Source of the DNA: UBA7312 sp002715345
GTDB taxonomy: Bacteria > Bacteroidota > Bacteroidia > Flavobacteriales > UBA7312
Reading direction: 5' to 3'
NCBI GenBank assembly: GCA_964009845.1
Contig: CAXGIQ010000047.1
Location: forward strand, 1-9,951
DNA: 9,951 nt
The notes under the pieces were generated by a model. The model was not told the DNA's origin. It ran no database searches and saw only the letters and a list, made by a program, of their open reading frames with translations. The translations under genes and the position numbers were made by a program. Shown piece by piece: positions 1 to 6,719 of the stretch (positions are counted from its first letter, which is position 1; each line of letters starts with the position of its first letter).

Positions 1-549
1 TGGAAAAGAGAAGAAAATAGAGGTCACGAACTTTCTGGAAAAACTATTGGAATTATTGGTTATGGAAATAATGGCAGCGCTTTCGCCAAAGTATTACAAG
101 GGTTTGGCTGCAATGTATTAGCCTATGACAAATACCTTGAATCCTTTAATACAAATTGGGCAGAACAAGTAGAATTGCAGGTGATTTTTCAGAAAGCAGA
201 TGTTTTAAGCCTACACATACCCCTGACAGAAGAAACCACATTTCTATTTAATGATGACTATTTAGGTAAGTTCAAAAAACCTATTTACCTTGTCAACACC
301 TCTAGAGGAAAGTGTGTTGATACAAAAACTATTTTGAGAGGACTAAAAAACAAAAAGATCTCTGGTGCTTGTTTAGATGTTGTTGATTTTGAAAAAACTT
401 CTTTCGAACAAATAGAAAAATCAGAAGCCTTAAAAGGGCTTATAAGCGCTGACAAAGTCATTTTATCACCACATATTGCTGGGTGGACCTTTGAGAGTTA
501 TAAAAAAATCTCAAAAATTTTACTCTCAAAAATTCTACTGAACCACTAG
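1..549 (+). CDS. D-2-hydroxyacid dehydrogenase (3-phosphoglycerate dehydrogenase-like), 5' truncated by window edge
   Basis: The reading frame is open from base 1 to the TAA at 547-549, giving 182 residues of a protein whose N-terminus lies outside the window. An internal TTG at 175 is not the start, because the NAD-binding domain lies upstream of it in the same frame. Visible motifs are the Rossmann loop GYGNNG (fragment residues 20-25) followed by the acidic D of AYDKY, the catalytic Arg in NTSRG (R102), the catalytic Glu after LDVVDF (E131), and the catalytic His in SPHIAGWT (H158). This is the complete R-E-H set of the NAD-dependent D-isomer 2-hydroxyacid dehydrogenases, cytosolic enzymes that interconvert 2-keto and D-2-hydroxy acids. 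The fragment ends shortly after the catalytic domain and has no ACT domain, so a short SerA-type or general hydroxyacid dehydrogenase is possible. The substrate cannot be fixed from the sequence. Its last 15 bp overlap the end of the convergent aspartate kinase gene. Confidence 0.92.
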   Translation, partial: WKREENRGHELSGKTIGIIGYGNNGSAFAKVLQGFGCNVLAYDKYLESFNTNWAEQVELQVIFQKADVLSLHIPLTEETTFLFNDDYLGKFKKPIYLVNTSRGKCVDTKTILRGLKNKKISGACLDVVDFEKTSFEQIEKSEALKGLISADKVILSPHIAGWTFESYKKISKILLSKILLNH

Positions 550-1773
550 CTGAACCGTATGACGACTTTTTTGTTCTAAAAGCAATGTTTTACTCTTCAA
601 CACTTTTGCCAAAGAATCATCATTATAATGACGAATAGTGTACAATGTAAGGTCGTCATTATACAACACTTGATACTCTTTCTTCAAAGCATCTATTAGG
701 GCTGGAACTTTTTGCGCATCATCATCTACACAAACAGAAAAACTTACTGCAGAGTTTTGCATTACATTTACTCGCACCCCATATTCAGAAAACAACAAGA
801 ATATATGACTCAAGTGATCTTCAACTATGAAAGATAAGTCTTGAGCCGAAATGGAAAGTAACACTTGGTTTTCTTTCACAATAAAAGAGGGTAGAAATGG
901 TTTAATTTCAGCACCTTCGCTTACCACTGTTCCATCAATAGTGCTATCTACAAAAGAGCGAACTCGTAAAGGGATTTTTTTGTCCTTTAAAGGTTGTATT
1001 GTTTTGGGATGAATAACCTTAGCTCCAAAATAAGCAAGTTCTATAGCTTCAGCATAAGATAAGCTTACCAACTTTTGAGCATCCTCAAAAAAGCGTGGAT
1101 CAGCATTCAACACTCCAGGAACATCCTTCCAAATAACAACATCCTCTGCTTGAGTAGCATGCCCTAAGATTGCAGCTGTAAAATCCGAACCTTCTCTACC
1201 AAGCGTAGTTGTGAAATTCTCCGAAGTACAACCAATAAACCCTTGGGTAAGTAAAGGCAATCCTTTACTAACCTCATTTTGTATCAAGCTTTCTGTTAGC
1301 TCCCAATCAACACGGGCATTTCGGTGCGTGTTATCTGTTCGGATAATATCTCTTGCATCTAGCCAACGATTTGTAAATCCGCACTCATTCAAATAAGCGC
1401 TTATGATAGTTGTTGATAACAACTCTCCCACCGAAACAATTTGGTCATATTCGTAAGCATAAGTACTTGTTGGCGCATCTTCAATCACCCACTCTATCTC
1501 TACAAACAGATTATTCACCTCATCATAAATAGGGTGGTTGCGCTCAAACAATTGATTCATGATGTCAAAGTGATATTTTTTTACTGAATCTAAAGAGGGT
1601 GCATCTCCGTTGTAGTAAGCATTTACTATTGTCTCTAAGTCGTTGGTTGTTTTGCCCATAGCAGAAATCACAACCATCAAATTTACATCTGATTCAGCTT
1701 GTAAAATACTTGACACATTTCGAACGCCTGCTGCATCTTTAACAGATGCTCCACCAAACTTATATACTCTCAT
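535..1773 (-). CDS. lysC: Monofunctional aspartate kinase
   Basis: This 412-residue protein phosphorylates L-aspartate to 4-aspartyl phosphate, the committed step towards lysine, threonine and methionine (and diaminopimelate), in the cytosol. The N-terminal amino-acid-kinase domain covers about residues 1-285. It shows the family start KFGGASV (5-11), TLGREGSDFTAA (190-201) and WKDVPGVLNADPR (215-227). A C-terminal regulatory region of about 120 residues (from 295) contains an ACT-like stretch with VRVNVMQNSAVSFSVCVDD (333-351), where related enzymes bind the feedback amino acid. Length fits stand-alone kinases, and no homoserine dehydrogenase domain follows. The ATG at 1771-1773 lies inside the end of the upstream acetyltransferase gene (14-bp overlap), and no Shine-Dalgarno motif is seen. 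Which end product inhibits it cannot be read from sequence alone; the symbol is given by function, and thrA/metL-type paralogues could exist elsewhere. Confidence 0.95.
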   Translation of the reverse strand: MRVYKFGGASVKDAAGVRNVSSILQAESDVNLMVVISAMGKTTNDLETIVNAYYNGDAPSLDSVKKYHFDIMNQLFERNHPIYDEVNNLFVEIEWVIEDAPTSTYAYEYDQIVSVGELLSTTIISAYLNECGFTNRWLDARDIIRTDNTHRNARVDWELTESLIQNEVSKGLPLLTQGFIGCTSENFTTTLGREGSDFTAAILGHATQAEDVVIWKDVPGVLNADPRFFEDAQKLVSLSYAEAIELAYFGAKVIHPKTIQPLKDKKIPLRVRSFVDSTIDGTVVSEGAEIKPFLPSFIVKENQVLLSISAQDLSFIVEDHLSHIFLLFSEYGVRVNVMQNSAVSFSVCVDDDAQKVPALIDALKKEYQVLYNDDLTLYTIRHYNDDSLAKVLKSKTLLLEQKSRHTVQLVVQ

Positions 1774-2245
1774 TAAATCGGAAATTGATAATTTGTTTCT
1801 TCACTAACTTTCCATTCAACCATTGGTTATCTAAATGTGCTTCATACTTTTTGTAAAAGTTGATTGCAGGAACATTCCAATCTAGAACTTGCCAAATCAT
1901 TCCGTTCACCTTCATTTGCTGTGCGATACGAACTGTTTCTTCAAATAGCTGTGAACCGACACCTTTTCCTCTGAAAGACTCTTTCACTACAAAATCTTCT
2001 AAAAACAAAAAGCGCCCTTTCCAAGTAGAATAGCGGATAAAATAAAATGACATACCCACAATTTGACTATTTACCTCAGCAACAAGAAACCAATACCAAG
2101 GATGTTCACCGAAGCCATCTTCCTCTAATTCTTTTAGGGTAATCGTTACTTCATTAAGGGCCTTCTCGTATTGGGCCAATTCCTTTATTAAATCCAAAAC
2201 TACTGGTAAATCAGCCCGTGTTCCTTTTCGGATGTTTACAGTCAT
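1760..2245 (-). CDS. GNAT N-acetyltransferase, spermidine/spermine (thialysine) acetyltransferase-like
   Basis: This 161-residue cytosolic protein has a single GNAT domain, which transfers acetyl from acetyl-CoA to an amine. The acetyl-CoA loop is RGKGVG (92-97). Two further blocks are typical of the SSAT group rather than of general GNATs: YSTWKGRFLFLEDFVV (72-87), and WQVLDWNVPAINFYKKYEA (118-136), which contains the likely general-acid Tyr131. Members of this group acetylate polyamines in animals, and the SSAT2-like branch prefers thialysine or other lysine-like amines. The bacterial substrate is therefore uncertain. It is the first gene of a minus-strand pair with aspartate kinase, with a 14-bp overlap that suggests coupled translation. 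A perfect TAnnTTTG element sits only 4 bases before the ATG. There is no better in-frame start downstream, since the family's conserved N-terminal IRKGTRADLP begins at residue 5. Confidence 0.9.
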   Translation of the reverse strand: MTVNIRKGTRADLPVVLDLIKELAQYEKALNEVTITLKELEEDGFGEHPWYWFLVAEVNSQIVGMSFYFIRYSTWKGRFLFLEDFVVKESFRGKGVGSQLFEETVRIAQQMKVNGMIWQVLDWNVPAINFYKKYEAHLDNQWLNGKLVKKQIINFRFNESI

Positions 2246-2249
2246 AAAA

Positions 2250-2257
2250 CAAAGGTA
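2250..2257 (-). promoter_or_regulatory. Putative -7 element (TACCTTTG) of the acetyltransferase-lysC unit
   Basis: Read on the minus strand, the sequence is TACCTTTG, a perfect match to the Bacteroidota -7 consensus TAnnTTTG. No convincing TTG (-33) is seen 17-23 bases upstream. The element ends 4 bases before the ATG at 2245, so a transcript starting at the usual distance would have almost no leader. It may be real with a leaderless mRNA, or fortuitous. Confidence 0.45.
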
Positions 2258-2303
2258 ATTTTTTTCCCTAAGTAACCTATTTCATCATTCCCTTATTTTA
2301 TCT

Positions 2304-2311
2304 CATATTTG
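2304..2311 (+). promoter_or_regulatory. Putative -7 element (CATATTTG) upstream of fbp-mfd
   Basis: CATATTTG matches the Bacteroidota TAnnTTTG element at five of six fixed positions. It would place transcription start at about 2316-2320, roughly 10-14 bases before the ATG at 2330. A clear TTG at -33 is absent. It overlaps the alternative TTG codon at 2309, which argues that the coding region starts at 2330. Confidence 0.4.
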
Positions 2312-2329
2312 CAACAGAATCATCATTCT

Positions 2330-3328
2330 ATGGCAAAGATAAAAACACTCACCGAATTCATCACCGACCAACAAGCATTGAACCCTGCTGCAAAAGGAGA
2401 TTTAAGTCGATTACTAAATGATATTGCTATTGCCTCTAAAATTGTTCACCGAGAAATTAATAAAGCTGGGTTAGTCGATATTTTAGGTGAAGTAGGTCAA
2501 GAGAATGTACAAGGGGAATCTGTTAAAAAATTAGACTTATACGCAAACGAACAATTCATTGCTGCTTTTAAATCCGGAGGAGAATGTGCTGCCGTAGCTT
2601 CAGAAGAGGATGAAGACATTGTTATACTAGACGGTATAAACTCTCCAAATGGAAAATACTTAGTCAGTATTGATCCATTAGACGGATCATCCAATATTGA
2701 TGTCAATATCTCGGTTGGAACCATCTTTTCTGTTATACAAAGAAAAGACACAAGCAAAACTGTAACAAAAGAAGATTTTTTTGTTGCAGGAAAAGAGCAA
2801 ATAGCTTCCGGATATGTAATTTATGGTTCTTCTACCATGTTGGTATACACCACTGGAAATGGAGTAAATGGATTTACTCTAGATCCATCTATTGGTGAGT
2901 TTTGCTTGTCTCACCCAAATATAAAAACACCTACTACTGGTGAAATTTATTCAATAAATGAAGCTAATCTGAATACTATGTCAAAAGGAGTCAAAAAATA
3001 TGTATCGTTCTGCCAGCAATTAGACGAAAATGAAAAACGTACACATACTGCTCGTTTCATGGGTTCTTTAGTAGCCGATTTTCATCGAAACCTATTAAAA
3101 GGAGGCATTTATATTTACCCTAAAACAACAGCCGCTCCATTAGGTCGTCTACGTCTTTTATATGAATGTGCTCCATTAGCATGGATAGCAGAAGAAGCTG
3201 GAGGAAAAGCAACAGACGGAACACAAAGAATCTTGGACATTGTACCAACAGATTTACACCAAAGAACACCTTATTTCATTGGCTCTACACAAATGGTAGA
3301 AAAGGCCGAAAGCTATATGAACGAATAG
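2330..3328 (+). CDS. fbp: Fructose-1,6-bisphosphatase, class I
   Basis: This 332-residue cytosolic enzyme hydrolyses fructose 1,6-bisphosphate to fructose 6-phosphate and phosphate, the irreversible gluconeogenic step. The family is Mg-dependent. Metal-site motifs are SEED (91-94) and DPLDGSSNID (115-124). The substrate-binding segment is RFMGSLVADFHRNLLKGG (242-259), and the class I active-site signature is GRLRLLYECAPLAW (272-285). Length fits the family. The frame extends upstream to a TTG at 2309, but ATG 2330 is preferred because it begins MAKIKTLTEF, as homologues do, and because the TTG lies within a promoter-like element. No Shine-Dalgarno motif is present. The stop codon TAG (3326-3328) directly touches the GTG of mfd, so the two are very likely co-transcribed. 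Nothing in the sequence suggests a defect. Confidence 0.97.
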   Translation: MAKIKTLTEFITDQQALNPAAKGDLSRLLNDIAIASKIVHREINKAGLVDILGEVGQENVQGESVKKLDLYANEQFIAAFKSGGECAAVASEEDEDIVILDGINSPNGKYLVSIDPLDGSSNIDVNISVGTIFSVIQRKDTSKTVTKEDFFVAGKEQIASGYVIYGSSTMLVYTTGNGVNGFTLDPSIGEFCLSHPNIKTPTTGEIYSINEANLNTMSKGVKKYVSFCQQLDENEKRTHTARFMGSLVADFHRNLLKGGIYIYPKTTAAPLGRLRLLYECAPLAWIAEEAGGKATDGTQRILDIVPTDLHQRTPYFIGSTQMVEKAESYMNE

Positions 3329-6300
3329 GTGAAACTATCCCAACTCATAGGATTATACAAAGAACATGCTGCCTCACTATTACTGCAGCAATCTTTAAGT
3401 AATAACCCCAAAAGCAAAATACACTTCAAAGGTTTAATAGGATCTCAGGATGTTCTACTAGCAGCAAATATCTCAAAAGAAGTAAAACGCCCACACCTTT
3501 TTATTTTATCTGATAAAGAAGAAGCGGCATACTTCTTAAATGATTTAGAAAACATCCTACAAAAAGAAGTCTTGTTTTTGCCTGGTTCTTACAGAAGACC
3601 TTACCAAATTGAAGAAACAGATAACGCAAATGTATTGTTACGCGCTGAGGTTTTAAACACACTCAATCATCAGCGTTACCCCATCATTGTAAGTTATCCA
3701 GAAGCTTTGTTCGAAAAGGTAGTCAGTCAAAAACACCTTAAACAAAATTCCTTAAATGTTAAAAGAGGTGACAAGCTCTCTTTCTATTTCTTAAACGAAA
3801 CGCTACAAGAATATGGATTTGAGCGTGTCGATTTTGTAGTGGAACCAGGTCAATATTCCATCCGTGGAGGAATCGTGGATATTTTTTCTTTCTCCAACGA
3901 ACAACCCTATCGAATAGAGTTTTTTGACGAAGAAATTGAGAGTATCCGAACTTTCGACATCAACACTCAGCTATCACAAGAAACACACAGTAAGTTTTGC
4001 ATTGTACCGAATGTACAAGAACAACTACTACAAGAAAGTCAGGAAAGCTTTTTGGAATACCTACCGCCTAAAACACAAATATGGTCTAAAAACATAGGGC
4101 TAACACAGGGAACTTTAGACAGATTTTTCGATAAAGCAATTATTGCTTTTGTAGAATTGGAAGACAGCCCACTCAAACACTTGTCACCTCAACAGTTGTT
4201 TATCAATGCCAACAGCTTCACCAAACAACTCGATCGTTTTCCAGTTATCGAGTTCGGACAAGCGTTTCATTATACAGCAGATAAAACCTATGAGTTTCGT
4301 GCTACACCACAACCTACGTTCAATAAACATTTCGATTTATTAGCTAGCGACCTGCACAAAGGACAAAAGAATGACTACCAAAACCTCATCCTTTGCGCTA
4401 GCAGTCAACAAGTAGAACGCTTTCAAAAGATTTTTGAAGACATTGGACAAGAAGTTGAATTCACTCCTTTGGTCTTTAGTCTAAACAAAGGTTTTGTCGA
4501 TCATCAGAAAAAAATTGCGTGTTATACCGATCATCAAATTTTTGAGCGCTATCACAAGTTTCGGCTCAAAACAGGATTTGCCAACAAGCAAGCTATTACA
4601 CTTAAGCAACTAACAAATTTACAACCTGGCGACTTTGTTACTCATATAGACCATGGAATAGGAAAGTTTGCCGGATTACATAAAATAGATGTCAACGGTA
4701 AGAAGCAAGAAGCGATTAAGCTTTTGTATAAAGATAATGACACCCTCTTCATTAGCATTCATTCATTGCATAAAATCGCTAAGTATAGTGGTAAAGATGG
4801 CGCTGAACCAAAAACCAATAAACTCGGTTCTGGACAATGGCAAAAAACGAAAGCCAAAACTAAAAGTCGCGTTAAGCAAATTGCTTACGATCTTATTCAA
4901 CTGTATGCTAAAAGAAAAGCACAAAAGGGTTTTGAATATTCTCCCGATAGTTTTTTACAACATGAATTAGAAGCATCTTTCATGTATGAGGACACTCCTG
5001 ACCAATACAAAGCTACACAAGCGGTAAAAGAAGACATGGAAAATAGCATACCAATGGATCGACTAGTTTGTGGAGATGTTGGCTTTGGAAAAACGGAAGT
5101 TGCCATCCGGGCAGCCTTTAAAGCAGTAGCCGACAACAAGCAAGTAGCTGTTTTGGTACCTACGACTATTTTGGCCATGCAACATGCTAAAAGTTTCCGC
5201 AAGCGATTACAGGGAATGCCTTGTAAGATTGATTACATCAATCGATTCAGAACAGCAAAAGAACAAAGGGAAACCTTGAAAGCAGTAGCCGAAGGAGAGG
5301 TCAACATACTAATAGGTACACACCGCATAGTCGGTAAAGATGTTAGTTTTAATGACCTTGGACTACTCATCATTGATGAAGAACAAAAATTTGGTGTAGC
5401 GGTGAAAGATAAACTCAAAACCTTCAAAGCGAATGTTGACATATTAACCCTAACTGCAACTCCTATTCCTAGAACCCTACAGTTTTCGTTGATGGGTGCT
5501 CGTGACTTATCCGTTATCAACACGCCACCACCTAACAGACACCCTGTTCAAACAGAAATATGTACTTTTGACGAAGAACTTATTAGAGACGCTATCACTT
5601 ATGAAGTTTCTAGAGGTGGACAAGTTTATTTTGTGCACAACCGTATAGAAAACATACAAGAAGTTGCTGGCTTAGTGCAACGCCTCTATCCTAATGCTAA
5701 AGTAGGAATCGGACATGGGCAAATGGAAGGAAAGAAGCTAGAACAACTCATGCTTGCTTTCATGGAAGGGGAATTCGATGTACTTGTTTCCACCACTATT
5801 ATCGAAAGCGGATTAGACATCCCAAATGCCAACACTATCATTATTAACAATGCTAACAATTTTGGGCTTTCTGACCTTCACCAAATGCGAGGGCGTGTTG
5901 GACGATCTAACAAAAAAGCATTTTGTTATCTCTTAGCGCCTCCTGCTTATTCTTTAACAGCTGATGCGCGCAAACGACTTAATGCATTGGAACAATTTTC
6001 CGATTTAGGAAGTGGATTCAATATCGCTATGCGCGATTTAGATATACGAGGAGCAGGAGATTTACTCGGTGCTGAGCAAAGTGGTTTTATTGCTGATATT
6101 GGTTTCGACATGTATCAAAAAATACTAGAAGAAGCCATACAAGAACTCAAAGAAGAAGAGTTTAAAGATTTATATCAAGAAGATAAAAACAATGAATTGG
6201 TAGCCGACTGCCAACTAGATACAGATTTAGAAATCTTGATTCCAGAAGAATATATCAGCAGTATTTCTGAGCGACTTATCCTCTACAAAGAACTGAATGA

Positions 6301-6652
6301 ACTGAAAACAGAAGAAGAGCTCAACCGTTTTCAAACACAATTAACCGATCGTTTTGGAGTAACTCCCTCTCAAGTAGTAGAGCTTATTCATTCTTTACGC
6401 CTGCGTTGGTTAGGAAAACAAATCGGATTTCCTCGAATTGCCCTTAAAAACAACAAACTTACCGGCTATTTCCCGCAACAGGAAAGCGACTATTTTCAAA
6501 CAGAAAGCTTTGGAAAAGTACTGGAATACTTGAAGCAAAACCATCGCAACTGCGAAATGAAAGAAGTTAAAGGAAAACTCATTTTCCGCATCAATAATAT
6601 CCACACAGTAATAGAAGCGATTCAGCAGTGTCAAAAAATATTAGACGGGTAA
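3329..6652 (+). CDS. mfd: Transcription-repair coupling factor Mfd
   Basis: This 1107-residue DNA translocase recognises RNA polymerase stalled at lesions, pushes it off using ATP hydrolysis and recruits UvrA for nucleotide excision repair. Domains in order: a UvrB-like N-terminal module with EPGQYSIRGGIVDIFSF (172-188); the RNA-polymerase-interacting (CarD-like) domain with PGDFVTHIDHGIGKFAGL (433-450); a RecG-like SF2 motor with Walker A GDVGFGKTE (582-590), Walker B DEEQ (683-686), motif III TATPIPRTL (709-717) and motif VI QMRGRVGRS (852-860); and a C-terminal TRCF domain (about 960-1070). All helicase motifs are intact and the length is normal (E. coli Mfd is 1148 residues). The start is a GTG immediately after the fbp stop, with no ribosome binding site visible. 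This start gives the N-terminal KLSQLIGLYKEH segment expected for Bacteroidota Mfd proteins, and the zero gap suggests translation by re-initiation or coupling. Confidence 0.98.
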   Translation: MKLSQLIGLYKEHAASLLLQQSLSNNPKSKIHFKGLIGSQDVLLAANISKEVKRPHLFILSDKEEAAYFLNDLENILQKEVLFLPGSYRRPYQIEETDNANVLLRAEVLNTLNHQRYPIIVSYPEALFEKVVSQKHLKQNSLNVKRGDKLSFYFLNETLQEYGFERVDFVVEPGQYSIRGGIVDIFSFSNEQPYRIEFFDEEIESIRTFDINTQLSQETHSKFCIVPNVQEQLLQESQESFLEYLPPKTQIWSKNIGLTQGTLDRFFDKAIIAFVELEDSPLKHLSPQQLFINANSFTKQLDRFPVIEFGQAFHYTADKTYEFRATPQPTFNKHFDLLASDLHKGQKNDYQNLILCASSQQVERFQKIFEDIGQEVEFTPLVFSLNKGFVDHQKKIACYTDHQIFERYHKFRLKTGFANKQAITLKQLTNLQPGDFVTHIDHGIGKFAGLHKIDVNGKKQEAIKLLYKDNDTLFISIHSLHKIAKYSGKDGAEPKTNKLGSGQWQKTKAKTKSRVKQIAYDLIQLYAKRKAQKGFEYSPDSFLQHELEASFMYEDTPDQYKATQAVKEDMENSIPMDRLVCGDVGFGKTEVAIRAAFKAVADNKQVAVLVPTTILAMQHAKSFRKRLQGMPCKIDYINRFRTAKEQRETLKAVAEGEVNILIGTHRIVGKDVSFNDLGLLIIDEEQKFGVAVKDKLKTFKANVDILTLTATPIPRTLQFSLMGARDLSVINTPPPNRHPVQTEICTFDEELIRDAITYEVSRGGQVYFVHNRIENIQEVAGLVQRLYPNAKVGIGHGQMEGKKLEQLMLAFMEGEFDVLVSTTIIESGLDIPNANTIIINNANNFGLSDLHQMRGRVGRSNKKAFCYLLAPPAYSLTADARKRLNALEQFSDLGSGFNIAMRDLDIRGAGDLLGAEQSGFIADIGFDMYQKILEEAIQELKEEEFKDLYQEDKNNELVADCQLDTDLEILIPEEYISSISERLILYKELNELKTEEELNRFQTQLTDRFGVTPSQVVELIHSLRLRWLGKQIGFPRIALKNNKLTGYFPQQESDYFQTESFGKVLEYLKQNHRNCEMKEVKGKLIFRINNIHTVIEAIQQCQKILDG

Positions 6653-6661
6653 GAATCCCGT
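6645..6661 (+). terminator. Small hairpin overlapping the mfd stop codon
   Basis: ACGGG (6645-6649) and CCCGT (6657-6661) can pair around a 7-base loop that contains the TAA stop. A second weak pairing, GCTG with CAGC, follows at about 6665-6682. There is no T-tract directly after either stem, so this is at best a poor intrinsic terminator. Confidence 0.2.
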
Positions 6662-6691
6662 GTTGCTGAATAAAAAGCAGCTAATCTTTTA

Positions 6692-6699
6692 TAAATTTG
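6692..6699 (+). promoter_or_regulatory. Putative -7 element (TAAATTTG) of the secreted deiminase gene
   Basis: TAAATTTG is a perfect match to TAnnTTTG and lies 20 bases before the ATG at 6720, which would leave a leader of about 13-15 bases. The nearest upstream TTG (6663-6665) is 26 bases away, longer than the usual 17-23, so the -33 box is weak or absent. The element suggests that the deiminase is transcribed separately from fbp-mfd. Confidence 0.5.
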
Positions 6700-6719
6700 T
6701 ACTTCATAAATAGAAGTAA

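Noticed and set aside
175..549. A separate 124-residue gene starting at TTG 175
   Set aside because: The same frame is open back to base 1 and carries the Rossmann motif of the dehydrogenase, so the TTG is internal.
550..575. T-rich stretch after the dehydrogenase stop as a terminator
   Set aside because: The only pairing before it is a 3-bp CGT/ACG stem, and the bases code for the conserved end of aspartate kinase on the other strand.
2309..2329. TTG start for fbp, adding MQQNHHS
   Set aside because: These residues are not family-like, the codon lies in a promoter-like element, and the ATG at 2330 begins the conserved N-terminus.
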